Below, in pieces: positions 19,215 to 28,165 of a stretch of 64,000 nucleotides of DNA. The stretch is taken from NCBI RefSeq assembly GCF_902506555.1, contig NZ_LR732707.1:2131290-2195289 (forward strand), in the 5' to 3' direction. The notes beneath the pieces are model-generated. The model saw only the letters and a list, made by a program, of their open reading frames with translations, made no database searches and was not told where the DNA came from. A program made the translations under genes and the position numbers. This stretch comes from Sphingorhabdus sp. 109 (GTDB lineage: Bacteria > Pseudomonadota > Alphaproteobacteria > Sphingomonadales > Sphingomonadaceae). The stretch's first letter is position 1, and each line of letters begins with the position of its first letter.

Positions 19215-19676
19215 ATGAACTTTGACAAGCAACCTGAAGTGCACGTCGCGATTTTCGGCTTTATGACCTCCTTCATCTGGGAGTTTCTGCAGATGCCCTT
19301 TTTTGATGTCGGACAGGCAACCTATTGGGAGAGGACATTGGGCTGCACGCAAGCAAGTTTCGGCGATGCCGGGATCCTGCTCGTCGCCTATTCGCTCGTC
19401 TCTTTGCTCAAACGAAATAGATACTGGATGTTCGATCCAAAGATCTGGATGTTGGGGGTCTATTTGGGAACGGGTCTGACAATCACGCTAGTCATCGAAA
19501 TATTCGCGACGAAGGTGCCGCGCGACTGGGATTGGGGTTGGCGCTATAGCGACCTTATGCCGGTCATACCGTTTGTAGATGTCGGCCTGATCCCTATTGT
19601 GATGTGGATCGTTATACCTTCGATCACACTCTGGTTCGCGAGAAGGCAGCCCCAAGTAGACAGGAAAGATCCATGA
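19215..19676 (+). CDS. Unknown integral membrane protein after cusA
   Basis: 153 residues with four predicted membrane segments (about 10-28, 48-66, 78-98, 118-142) and notable Trp/Asp content (VPRDWDWGWRYSDLMP). Early residues include IWEFLQMPFFD. I do not recognise the family. It lies 82 bases after cusA and overlaps the next gene by four bases (ATGA), so the two are coupled and probably cotranscribed with the pump. Confidence 0.65.
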   Translation: MNFDKQPEVHVAIFGFMTSFIWEFLQMPFFDVGQATYWERTLGCTQASFGDAGILLVAYSLVSLLKRNRYWMFDPKIWMLGVYLGTGLTITLVIEIFATKVPRDWDWGWRYSDLMPVIPFVDVGLIPIVMWIVIPSITLWFARRQPQVDRKDP

Positions 19677-20020
19677 CTGATAAAAAAGACGCCGAGCTAT
19701 ATCGGGACCCTTATCGTGCGCTTTCCCGCTGGGACAATGAAGGTGGCGCACAAACCGAAGAGGATAACCGGACATCGGAATATCCGCACATAGGTAACGC
19801 CGAACTCGTCCAGCTTAGAGTTCGCGTTATTGCACTGGAGAATATCGTGTTGGCTCTGCTTTCGGAAAGCCCAGATAAAACCCATGAAAAAGTTCGTGCA
19901 TTGGCAGAACTTATTTCACCCAGGGAGGATGCGACACAACATCCTCTGACAACGGAAGCGGTATCGCATATGAACCGCTTTGCGGACCGGGCAGCGCGAT
20001 TTAGAAGTGAATGGCGATGA
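19673..20020 (+). CDS. Unknown small cytoplasmic protein
   Basis: 115 residues from the ATG at 19673, overlapping the preceding stop codon. Charged and soluble, with a helical middle (NAELVQLRVRVIALENIVLALL) that could be a short coiled coil. No known domain recognised. It also overlaps the start of the following permease, so three genes in a row are translationally coupled, which argues that it is expressed. Confidence 0.55.
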   Translation: MTDKKDAELYRDPYRALSRWDNEGGAQTEEDNRTSEYPHIGNAELVQLRVRVIALENIVLALLSESPDKTHEKVRALAELISPREDATQHPLTTEAVSHMNRFADRAARFRSEWR

Positions 20021-21384
20021 ACGACCACGGGAGCGCTGTGAAAACCGGTAAAAAAACCTCGTCCTACAAAGCGGGCAGCCTGACATTGGCGGGAACAGTG
20101 GCAATGGGCACCGGTGTTATGATCGGTGCGGGGATATTTGCTCTGACCGGGCAGGTTGCGGAATTATCCGGCCCATTATTCCCGCTGGCTTTCCTTATTG
20201 CCGCCGTGATCAGCGGATTTAGCGCTTATACCTATATCAAGGTGTCCAATAAATATCCTTCCGCTGGCGGCATCGCCATGATCCTGCAAAAGGCCTATGG
20301 ACCCGCGACAGTGACGGGAGCCGCTGCGCTAATGATGGCCTTCTCGATGATCATCAATGAAAGCCTCGTTGCCCGGACGTTCGGGACTTACACATTGCAA
20401 CTCTTCGACGTTGGCCGCGATTCCATCTTGGTGCCGATACTCGCTATCGGCCTGATCATTTTTGCCTTTCTCGTCAATATCGCAAGCAACAAGATTATCG
20501 GGTCGATTTCATCGGTCACTGCAATACTCAAAATCGGCGGCATATTGATATTCTCTCTCGCGATACTTTGGGCCGCTGGTTTCACCTTTGAATCTGCGCA
20601 AAGTGCGCCAGAAAGCGCGGCCTCTCCGACCGGATTTATCGCCGGGATTGCCCTCGCCATTCTTGCGTTCAAGGGCTTTACGACAATTACCAACAGCGGC
20701 GGAGAAGTTGTCCATCCTGAAAAGAACGTAGGTCGTGCGATCATGATCTCGCTGGCGATCTGTCTGCTCGTCTATATGGCGGTGGCCTTTGCGGTCGGCT
20801 CGACGCTTGGCATTGATGAAATTGCCGCGGCGAAGGACTATGCGCTCGCTGAAGCGGCCCGCCCGGCCTTTGGTGACTATGGTGTTTGGTTTACCGTTGC
20901 CATTGCCATTATTGCAACGGCATCGGGACTTCTTGCCAGTGTGTTTGCGGTCTCCCGCATGCTTGCGATGCTGACCGATATGGAGCTTATTCCGCACCGT
21001 CACTTTGGCATGCCTGGCGGCATTCAGACGCATACATTGGTTTATACCGTCATAGCAGCAGGCTTGCTGGCCGCATTTTTTGATCTGGGCCGTATCGCAT
21101 CGCTTGGCGCGATTTTCTATCTGGTGATGGACATCGTCATCCACTGGGGTGTGTTCAGATATTTACGTAAGGATGTAGGAGCCCAAGGATGGGTATTGCT
21201 GAGCGCGATATTTTTCGATGTCGTTGTGCTCGGCGCTTTCCTGATGATGAAAGCCAACAGTGATCCGTGGATTATAGTCATCGCATTTGTCGGCATCGTT
21301 ATCATCGTCGGGTTCGAGAAATATTATTTGTCAAACAAGCGAAGTTTAACCGACGCCAACACGCATGGAGGGCATGGCAATTGA
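20017..21384 (+). CDS. APC-superfamily amino acid/cation permease
   Basis: 455 residues (two more if ATG 20011 is used). About 12 membrane segments. The APC signature is seen in TM1 (GTGVMIGAGIFALTGQVAELSGP) and in the TM6 region (AFKGFTTITNSGGEVVHPEKNVGRAI). Substrate cannot be told. Start codon overlaps the preceding gene's stop (ATGA), placing it in the cus operon; a role in supplying a metal-chelating amino acid or in cation balance would be speculation. Confidence 0.85.
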   Translation: MNDHGSAVKTGKKTSSYKAGSLTLAGTVAMGTGVMIGAGIFALTGQVAELSGPLFPLAFLIAAVISGFSAYTYIKVSNKYPSAGGIAMILQKAYGPATVTGAAALMMAFSMIINESLVARTFGTYTLQLFDVGRDSILVPILAIGLIIFAFLVNIASNKIIGSISSVTAILKIGGILIFSLAILWAAGFTFESAQSAPESAASPTGFIAGIALAILAFKGFTTITNSGGEVVHPEKNVGRAIMISLAICLLVYMAVAFAVGSTLGIDEIAAAKDYALAEAARPAFGDYGVWFTVAIAIIATASGLLASVFAVSRMLAMLTDMELIPHRHFGMPGGIQTHTLVYTVIAAGLLAAFFDLGRIASLGAIFYLVMDIVIHWGVFRYLRKDVGAQGWVLLSAIFFDVVVLGAFLMMKANSDPWIIVIAFVGIVIIVGFEKYYLSNKRSLTDANTHGGHGN

Positions 21385-21431
21385 ATGTCGGCTTTTGGTC
21401 AAAATCAATTTTTGAGTAATGGTCTGTTCTT

Positions 21432-21540
21432 GGGCGCATTTCAGATCGTCTGCGATTGGGCCGATTGCCGACGGTCCGGTTCTGTGCAGCTGGTCCGACT
21501 AGCGGACAAAAACGCAGAGCGATTGCAATGTCAGCTTCCG
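21432..21540 (-). repeat. Dispersed intergenic repeat, copy 1 segment A (inverted)
   Basis: The reverse complement of this 109-base stretch matches 24822-24931 at roughly 80% identity by eye, sharing blocks such as CGGAAGCTGACATT, TGTCCGCTAGT, CAGAACCGGAC, CAATCGGCCCA and GAAATGCGCCC. No gene is credible across 21385-22004. Confidence 0.8.
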
Positions 21541-21646
21541 CACCAGTTTCGGTCATTAGAATTGATTGGATGGAACATAAAAGCGGCTGGTCGGCAAACG
21601 CCCCTTTTTGGAGACATTCGCAGCTGCCCGGCTTTATGTCCGCTTC

Positions 21647-21720
21647 GCGCCCAATTGTCGTCATTCCGAAGGCTGACGCTGGTTCCTGGAAGCTGTCATT
21701 GCCTGAAGTCGATGCAGTCG
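21647..21720 (+). repeat. Dispersed intergenic repeat, copy 1 segment B (direct)
   Basis: A 74-base stretch matching 24926-24999 in direct orientation and with the same length (shared GCGCCCAA, GTCATTCC, GACGCT, GTTCCT, GAAGCT, GCCTGAA). In the second copy segments A and B are contiguous; here A is inverted and 106 bases lie between them. Confidence 0.75.
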
Positions 21721-21847
21721 CACCATAATGGCAATAACTGGGTGGTGACCCGCGAGTCCATTTTATACAATTCAACCAGATGCCTGCGCGCTAGTATCAA
21801 CGATGGAACGACATTCGCGACCCGCCGTTCCAACGCCCCGTCGACCT

Positions 21848-21868
21848 CCCCGGTCGTCGGGGTTTTTT
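21848..21868 (+). terminator. Rho-independent terminator
   Basis: CCCCG GTCGT CGGGG followed by TTTTTT, the last clear structure in the 620-base space after the APC permease. It may end the long cus transcript. Just downstream GTCCGCTT (21882) and AAGCGGAC (21899) form another eight-base stem typical of the surrounding repeat family. Confidence 0.65.
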
Positions 21869-22004
21869 CTATAATGGAGATGTCCGCTTCTGGGTGGAAA
21901 GCGGACTGTCTGTTTTAAGAGCCACAATGCGTGAAGGCAGATGCTCCTTTATCGGTCGAAGGTGACTGTTTGCGCCAAATACTAACGGGCCTAGGCACCT
22001 TTTG

Positions 22005-22934
22005 TTATTGGTCTGAAATTCGTTGCCCGTTGATATCAATTTCATATTTTTTAGCGTGTTTTCCTCGCCAGAGAATGAACAGACCCGAAATCACAATCAA
22101 TGCTGATCCAACCATCATTGAATGGCTTAACTGTTCACCAAAGAGCGCAATGCCAAGGGCAATACCAAAAAGGAGCCGCGTATATCTGAACGGGGTAACG
22201 GCTGAGACCTCACCCGTTCGCATTGCTTTCATCAGACACGAATAAGCACAAACGCCCGCGAGGACTGCCCCCAATATATAGAGAGACATTTCGAAGTTAG
22301 GCTGGACATATAAAGTCGCTTGCCAAACGGACACCAAAACCCCGGCAAGAATGATCGACAAAAACCCGTATAATCCGAGAATCCACGTGCTCAGCGATGC
22401 CGGCGCGGCGCGGCTAGCCAAATCGCGACCCGCGAACCCTATCATTCCCACGACAGCCAAAATTGAAAGCATGGAAAAGCTATCGGTCCCTGGCTGGACG
22501 ATAATCACGATCCCGATCAATCCAAGGATGATTGCCGTCCATCTTCGCCATCCTACCTTTTCACCAAAGATCAATGCCGCCCCTGCCACGACAACAAGCG
22601 GCGTTGCCTGAAGGATCACGGTAGCGGCCGACAGTGGGATCAAAGCAATGGCTAGCACGTAGAACAATCGCCCGACGACCTCAAAGAAAACGCGGACGAG
22701 CATAGAGCGTGAAACGACTTCCCGGACAAAGAGAGGATCATCGTTGAGCTTGATCACACAGGCAAATATGAACGCCCCGCCTAAGCCAAACATGATGAGA
22801 ATCTGACCGACCGGTAGTGTAACAGCCGCCGCTTTGACAAATGCATCCTCTATCGCAAAAATGGCCATGCCAACGACCATCCAAATGCTACCAAACAAGT
22901 TTTCATTATGATCGCTTACGTTTTTGATGGTCAC
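22005..22934 (-). CDS. EamA/DMT-family transporter
   Basis: 309 residues, ten predicted membrane segments in two EamA repeats (about residues 14-145 and 160-295). The first repeat contains EDAFVKAAAVTLPVGQILIMFGL, the second SRAAPASLSTWILGLYGF. DMT exporters of this type move small metabolites out of the cell; the substrate is not visible. It stands alone between the repeat-bearing space and an AT-rich gap. Confidence 0.85.
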   Translation of the reverse strand: MTIKNVSDHNENLFGSIWMVVGMAIFAIEDAFVKAAAVTLPVGQILIMFGLGGAFIFACVIKLNDDPLFVREVVSRSMLVRVFFEVVGRLFYVLAIALIPLSAATVILQATPLVVVAGAALIFGEKVGWRRWTAIILGLIGIVIIVQPGTDSFSMLSILAVVGMIGFAGRDLASRAAPASLSTWILGLYGFLSIILAGVLVSVWQATLYVQPNFEMSLYILGAVLAGVCAYSCLMKAMRTGEVSAVTPFRYTRLLFGIALGIALFGEQLSHSMMVGSALIVISGLFILWRGKHAKKYEIDINGQRISDQ

Positions 22935-23278
22935 AGTTTGCCCAATTTAATATTTCGATTTGATGACAGGATCGACGATTGCCAATTGGCCGATTTCCGC
23001 CTGTTTCTCGATGGCTAAGCTTCCTGATCCAATCACAGTCTATGCCCACTAATGATTCATCTGTTATCCAGTTATGGGCTCGATGGCCAGTGTAGCGGCA
23101 TAAGCTATTGGACAGGATATTAATGACTATTTGTCACTAATGTCATGCTGCTTGCAATATAGGTGCAGGCCAATTCCATCTCTATATTACCACCGGCTGG
23201 AGATATCCCGCGACCTACAAATATGCTCAGATCGATGACGGGGCGTCAGCAAATATGTTATTTCATAAGGATACAAGC
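22935..23278. other. AT-rich intergenic region
   Basis: 344 bases between the divergent EamA and DUF983 genes. I see no credible gene. GATATTAATGACTATTTGTCACTAATGTCAT (23116-23146) contains short partly symmetric AT-rich blocks that may be promoter or operator sequence. Confidence 0.4.
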
Positions 23279-23650
23279 ATGCAACATGAGACTAGCGAGC
23301 TTATCAAATCAGGAATTAGGCTCAAGTGCGGGGCATGTGAAAAAGGAAGCTTATTCAGATCCTATCTAAAATTCTACGATAGCTGCCCAAACTGCGGATT
23401 AGATTTAACAGTTGCCGATACCGCCGACGGCCCAGCTTTTTTCGTTGGTTTCTTTACAATGATTGTGATCACACCGTTAATCCTTGTTGCAATCCTGTCA
23501 TTCGATAGCTGGATCGCCAAAGCAATCGCATTCATAATCGGTATTTTAACAGGGGTCATAGTTTGCTTACTTCTTCTTCCACCAGTTAAGGCAATATTGC
23601 TGAATTTACAGATTGAACATAATTCGGGTGAAGGATCTGTAGCAAGCTGA
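23279..23650 (+). CDS. DUF983 membrane protein with zinc-ribbon start
   Basis: 123 residues from ATG 23279 (an in-frame ATG at 23255 is possible). Two CxxC pairs (LKCGACEKG and DSCPNCGLD) form a zinc ribbon at residues 18-45, followed by a short conserved stretch (DGPAFFVGF) and two membrane segments (about 55-75 and 80-102). This is the DUF983 layout, common in Alphaproteobacteria; function unknown. It converges on the LysR-family gene. Confidence 0.8.
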   Translation: MQHETSELIKSGIRLKCGACEKGSLFRSYLKFYDSCPNCGLDLTVADTADGPAFFVGFFTMIVITPLILVAILSFDSWIAKAIAFIIGILTGVIVCLLLLPPVKAILLNLQIEHNSGEGSVAS

Positions 23651-23671
23651 CGGACGGGTTTTACGACAAGC

Positions 23672-24634
23672 TTATTTTGTCGCGCTATCGGGTTGCGGAC
23701 ACAATTTAGTATCATCGGTTTTCATTGTGGGAGCAGGCACAATCAATGTTTTTTCGATATAGTTCGACAATCCATCGATAAAAACCCGTGATTTCGAAGG
23801 TAAATGTTGGCGGTTTGGATAGACAGCAAATATAGCACGGTCGTCCTGAATGACATTGTTCATGAGCAGCGGCTTGAGCCGTCCTGCGGCTAAATCATCG
23901 CTAACCAGGAAATGCGCCAAACGCGCGACGCCCATTCCTTGCAATGCCGCTTTCTTAACTGTGAGGCCTATTCCTGAAAAATTGCTCTCGATAAATATCG
24001 TCTCAATTTTGCCATCAGTTCCAAATTTCCATTGGTCATTTGTGGTGCCTCTTGCGTGTATGGTTAGGCAGCGATGCTCAGACAGCTCGCTGGGCAAAGC
24101 TGGCGTGCCATGTTGCTCTAGGTAGTCAGGAGACGCGCAGACGACCCAAGGATCATCGATAAGCTTGCGGATAATGAATGAATTTTCGTCAGGCTTCGCA
24201 AAAAGAATAGCGACATCAATTCGTTCGCCGAGTAAATTAATCCCACCATCAGCCTGCATCAGGGTAATGGAAAGGTCTGGAAAGTTTTGAGAAAAGGTTT
24301 TCAAGAACGGGACAATAACGTGCATTGAGAATGCATCGGATGCAGCGACCCGCAATATTCCTCTTGGATTGCCACTTAAGTCGCGGACTGCGCTCTCAGC
24401 GTCATCGATAGATTGGAGTATCCCCTCACAGCGCTCGAACAATGCCTCACCGGCCTCAGTTAGAGACAAGGCTCTCGTTGTCCGGTTAAACAATCGGACA
24501 CCAAGCCGTTCCTCAAATCGGCTAATCTTTCTGCTTACACCAGAAGCGGTAAGTCCAAACCGCCGCGCTGCGCCAACGAAGCTTCCTGTTAGCACGACCT
24601 CAGCGAAAACCGACATTTCTCCAATGGAATCCAT
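23672..24634 (-). CDS. LysR-family transcriptional regulator
   Basis: 320 residues. N-terminal winged helix-turn-helix (residues 3-62, FAEVVLTGSFVGAARRFGLT, ASGVSRKISRFEERLG) and C-terminal effector-binding domain (about 90-295). The pattern is that of the CrgA/AaeR-like LysR subgroup, which often acts next to its own gene. There is no divergent partner gene within 700 bases, so its target is unclear. Confidence 0.88.
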   Translation of the reverse strand: MDSIGEMSVFAEVVLTGSFVGAARRFGLTASGVSRKISRFEERLGVRLFNRTTRALSLTEAGEALFERCEGILQSIDDAESAVRDLSGNPRGILRVAASDAFSMHVIVPFLKTFSQNFPDLSITLMQADGGINLLGERIDVAILFAKPDENSFIIRKLIDDPWVVCASPDYLEQHGTPALPSELSEHRCLTIHARGTTNDQWKFGTDGKIETIFIESNFSGIGLTVKKAALQGMGVARLAHFLVSDDLAAGRLKPLLMNNVIQDDRAIFAVYPNRQHLPSKSRVFIDGLSNYIEKTLIVPAPTMKTDDTKLCPQPDSATK

Positions 24635-24821
24635 ACAATAGCATGTTTACGTTTGATGATATTAAGTCAACAATCAAGTTTGGGCTAGCGGGGCCGGGAG
24701 ATCAGCGAGCAGACTAAGGATGAAATCGTAGCGGGTCTTGGACTTTTCTCACTTTGAACGCACGAAGATCGCGTCCACTTTCGAGCGGACGCAAACACCT
24801 CAGGAGTGGCCGGGATTGCGG

Positions 24822-24999
24822 CGGAAGCTGACATTACAATCGCTCCGCGTTTAATGTCCGCTAGTTGGGCTGGCTATCCAGAACCGGACAGTCCGCAATC
24901 GGCCCAACTACAGACGGAGCGAAATGCGCCCAAATGACGTCATTCCCAAGGTCGACGCTCGTTCCTAGAAGCTACCATCGCCTGAACTCAACGCGTCCG
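24822..24999 (+). repeat. Dispersed intergenic repeat, copy 2 (A and B contiguous)
   Basis: 178 bases combining segment A (24822-24931, inverted relative to 21432-21540) and segment B (24926-24999, direct relative to 21647-21720). No convincing reading frame. It lies beside an IS remnant and a broken methyltransferase gene, which supports a history of rearrangement. Confidence 0.75.
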
Positions 25000-25091
25000 G
25001 GAATTTGTCCCCCGTCAGCGTTCGATAGACAGATTGCGGTTCATTAACATGTGAGTGTTTTGGTATCATCGTAGTGACGCAAGGAACGAAG

Positions 25092-25229
25092 ATGAGACCA
25101 AAACAGAAAAATTCCAAAGCTAGTGCTGAACGAAACAACAGACTTTTAAAAAACGCCGCTTGCTTCACAGCAAGCTGGCAGCTTAATATCAACCAGATGG
25201 TGCCAAACACTCAACAAAGTGAATGACAC
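25092..25229 (+). pseudogene. IS3-family transposase orfA remnant (N-terminus)
   Basis: A 45-codon frame begins MRPKQKNSKASAER, which I recall as the start of orfA of a widespread alphaproteobacterial IS3-family element, then continues with unrelated residues and stops. A ribosome binding site-like AAGGAACGAAG precedes the ATG. Only the first 14 residues look genuine, so this is a truncated scar. The family assignment rests on memory of the N-terminal motif. Confidence 0.5.
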
Positions 25230-25771
25230 ATCTGTCTCAATTTATCTGACGACGGACAGACGCGCCGCTCGGCGGTGGCCCAATTTGGATTGTCTTGTAG
25301 CAGCGTCAAATACAGCCGATTGAGCCGGCTGGTCGCTCAAATGTCGAAGGAACTTTCGCGGATCTGCTTGACCGTAGTGATACCCGCGAGCGGCAGGAAA
25401 AAGCCGAAATGGTTCGGGAAATCAACATAGTCGCAGTCCACGGTTTCGCCACCGGTCAAGTCCTCGGCATGCAAAGTCTCGCCATCTGTGGCGAGAATGA
25501 ATTTGGCCTTGGCAGATTGCGTCTTCGGGCTTTCCCGCAGGGCTTTCAGCGTGCCGTCGACCGTGCCTGTGTCGCAAGTTGCAATATGGATATGATTGCG
25601 CTGTAAGACCGCGCCATCCATATTGCTCTGGTCGCTGTTACCGCTTTTCAGCTGCTTGATCGTGGTGGCTTTATTCCCGAACGCAGCCAGAAATTGATAG
25701 GAAAATTCAGCAGCATCAAAGGGCTGTTCGGCCAATTCCGATATGGCTTGTTCGATTTCAACTGCATTCAT
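25211..25771 (-). pseudogene. Truncated MmeI-type DNA methyltransferase (N-terminal domain)
   Basis: The 144-residue open frame (25337-25771) resembles the N-terminal domain of large class I SAM-dependent DNA methyltransferases of the MmeI/type IIL kind (motifs FLAAFGNKATTIKQL, IHIATC, KFILATDGETLHAEDL, PNHFGFFLPLAG, VKQIRESSFDI). After an in-frame TGA (25337-25339) the same frame goes on with family-like ATSRLNRLYLTLLQDNPNW, ATAERR, and then becomes unrelated. Full-length members have 800-1000 or more residues with catalytic NPPY; none of that is here. A CGA-to-TGA change plus loss of the 3' part explains it. Family assignment is from memory. Confidence 0.6.
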
Positions 25772-25918
25772 ATTGCAGCGCTAACTTGGAACGGCAACGG
25801 CTGGCAAGAAAGAACGGCTAGAGCATTCAATTATTCATACGTTGCTGGGTCGTGATTATCGAAAACAACAGTTTTATTTCGGGCGAATGCAAAATGTCAT
25901 CGTGCGAATTTGAGGATA

Positions 25919-28165
25919 TCAAGTTGTGCACAGGGCCTTGAGTCCCTGATAGTGAACGGGCGCCAACGTATCTATCATCTCTAACAAAAAGCTAATATTC
26001 TTTTTGGTTTCCGCTACAAGAGAAGGGTCGAAGCTTTTCCCGGTTGGGTGGGACTGGTCGTTCACAAACTTGTAAATTGCTGTTTTTTTGTGTTCATCAA
26101 AATGCACCCCCTCAAGCTTCCGATACGAGCTTTTTGAGGAGGGTGTGTAGAATTCGAGAAACGTCTCTAGCACTTTGCGAGCGATATTGGGCAGATGGTA
26201 TGCATTAGCGATAGTGCCATCGCACGTGTAGCTGTATAACTGCTTAAATAAGTAGTGATACTCAGTAGAATAGTCGCGAAGCAGAGGGTCGAGCGGGATG
26301 ATAATCGCGTTGCGGGCGTCGGTGTTATCGTTGCAACGGATCATATAGTGCCGAGCAGCCTTTTTGTTTTGATTGTGCCAATTCAGCAGTAGCCGAAGAA
26401 ACTCAAAGTTATGAGTGAGAATGAATACTTGTTTGGCATTCTTTACGCCGTTTTTCAGGAACGAAAATGCCTGATAGATGGCCGATGCGTCCAGACTGGA
26501 AATTGGATCGTCTATTACCACGACGCCTTCGCTCAAGTTGAAATCCTGATCGCCGAGTTGCACAAGAAAATACACGAACGCGATTGCAGTTTTTTCTCCC
26601 TCGCTCAATCGTTTAGCGGGCTTGCCGCTGCGCTCGACCCGGTAACCTTCAACATCGGACTCGAACTTAAGGTCACTGCGGCCCAAGAATGTGCGGACAT
26701 TGCTGGTCAGCTCGGCGCTTGCTGCGTGAGAACTAGAAACCTTAGCGCGCTTTTCTTCGAATGAGTCTTTGAGGTCGCTCAGACTTCGGGGATCGGCAAA
26801 GCCTATTGAACCATCGACTAGCTTCGTGATCTCATTTGTCACGATATCGATCTTGTCTTGCAGATCCTTCACTGGCACTTTTATGCTTGAGATATAATGT
26901 GCTTCGATGCGCTCACGTGCCGCAGCCAAGGTTTCGGCGAAGGCGTTGGTCTTGGCGTTGTTTTGGTCAACAAGGGAGCATAACGCATCGATCGCGGTGA
27001 ATAATTTCGAGCAATCTATACAAATATCGACCTCGTAAGAGACAGCGCGACGATCTAGCTTCTCAACCAAAATGTTCGTCAATTGAATAAGCTGTGCGCG
27101 AGCTTCGTTTGCAGCAGCCTCAAACATTGCAGCGGCACTATCTACTTGATCGCGAAGTTCCGAATAAAACGCCGGTTTTGGCGGGGGGTTCATGTCATCG
27201 ATGGCGCGCAGAATATGTCCGGTAAGAGCACGTATCGCCATTACATCGGCTTTTAGTCGCTGGTCCTCGACTCCGAAATGCTTTGCAAGCTGGCTTAAAC
27301 GATCCGGTGGAAGCTGCTGTGAGCAGAACTCGCACGAAGTCGACGCATGCTCGCGGTGGATAGACAAGCCTTCTTCCACCCATTTAGCGATAGCGGGCTG
27401 TTCACTCAAACGCGCAAGAGCGCTGCCTTGCGCGGAGCGCATCGTAAGGGATCGTGTCTGCTCGACGGCAATCTCTACCCATTCCGATAAAGGCCGGGCA
27501 CTATTATCAGAGAGTAATGCAACCACTGGTTGCCTAAAGGGTTTGATCAAGTCCTGTTGTTCTTGACGGACGCTCGTGCGATGAAGCTCCAGCTCTCTCT
27601 TTGACAGCGTTATTGGCTCTGTAATTTTATCAAATGCCTTTTCTGAATTTTGCTTACGATAGTTCCGCAATGCTGTTCCGCTCGTGGCCTCACTAATTGT
27701 TTTTGCGACCTCGGAAAATAGTTTTCCTTTGGAAACTTCATCCCTTTGGATAGTTTCTTTGAATTCCTTGATTTTCAGTTGGCGCGCATCAAATATCGCT
27801 TGTTCAGCTAAGGCTTCCTCCGCCAGAACCTTGTTTTCCTCTCCTACTATCAGAATGGGCCGGAGTGGGCCTTTAAACTGACCGATGTTTGCTTCAATGA
27901 AATCGGCATTGAAGACGCGGATCTTGCGGTTGTATGCAGTCCCTTGATTAAGTTTTCCCGTCTCGACCTTGATCTCGTATGTTAGTTCCGGATAATCGGG
28001 GTGGTGGGCTTGATTCAGGGCTCCCAGTAGCCGTGTCAGCGTAGTTTTCCCCGAAGCATTGTCGCCGTAAATACAATTGTAACGCGCAAAATCGGGAAGA
28101 TCGTTCGCAGCGATGAAGCTATCAAAAATACCGAGCTTCGTGATTTTTTTGATGGATTTTAGCAT
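25919..28165 (-). CDS. AAA_13 ATPase with zinc hook, RloC/PrrC-like anticodon nuclease candidate
   Basis: 748 residues. Walker A GDNASGKTT (34-42), a long central region with coiled-coil character interrupted by C278-E-F-C281 (a zinc-hook CxxC), then an ABC-type signature LSEGEKTAIAFVYFL, Walker B VVVIDDPISSLDAS and the switch LTHNFEFLR. This is the AAA_13 family of PrrC and RloC. In the C-terminal domain R663-KVL-E667 and H706 (NDQSHPTG) resemble the Arg-Glu-His triad of the tRNA anticodon nuclease domain. RloC-type proteins sense DNA damage or phage and cut tRNA. It starts at the base after the stop of the XRE gene. No type I restriction genes are adjacent, unlike PrrC loci. The nuclease role is inferred. 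Confidence 0.75.
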   Translation of the reverse strand: MLKSIKKITKLGIFDSFIAANDLPDFARYNCIYGDNASGKTTLTRLLGALNQAHHPDYPELTYEIKVETGKLNQGTAYNRKIRVFNADFIEANIGQFKGPLRPILIVGEENKVLAEEALAEQAIFDARQLKIKEFKETIQRDEVSKGKLFSEVAKTISEATSGTALRNYRKQNSEKAFDKITEPITLSKRELELHRTSVRQEQQDLIKPFRQPVVALLSDNSARPLSEWVEIAVEQTRSLTMRSAQGSALARLSEQPAIAKWVEEGLSIHREHASTSCEFCSQQLPPDRLSQLAKHFGVEDQRLKADVMAIRALTGHILRAIDDMNPPPKPAFYSELRDQVDSAAAMFEAAANEARAQLIQLTNILVEKLDRRAVSYEVDICIDCSKLFTAIDALCSLVDQNNAKTNAFAETLAAARERIEAHYISSIKVPVKDLQDKIDIVTNEITKLVDGSIGFADPRSLSDLKDSFEEKRAKVSSSHAASAELTSNVRTFLGRSDLKFESDVEGYRVERSGKPAKRLSEGEKTAIAFVYFLVQLGDQDFNLSEGVVVIDDPISSLDASAIYQAFSFLKNGVKNAKQVFILTHNFEFLRLLLNWHNQNKKAARHYMIRCNDNTDARNAIIIPLDPLLRDYSTEYHYLFKQLYSYTCDGTIANAYHLPNIARKVLETFLEFYTPSSKSSYRKLEGVHFDEHKKTAIYKFVNDQSHPTGKSFDPSLVAETKKNISFLLEMIDTLAPVHYQGLKALCTT

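Noticed and set aside
21385-21918. 177-codon plus-strand open frame right after the permease
   Set aside because: It runs through the dispersed repeat and the terminator hairpin, has poor composition, and starts directly at the previous stop without a ribosome binding site.
24965-25210. 81-codon minus-strand open frame with a hydrophobic start
   Set aside because: It is the complement of the IS3 orfA remnant and of the dispersed repeat; no ribosome binding site and no family-like sequence.
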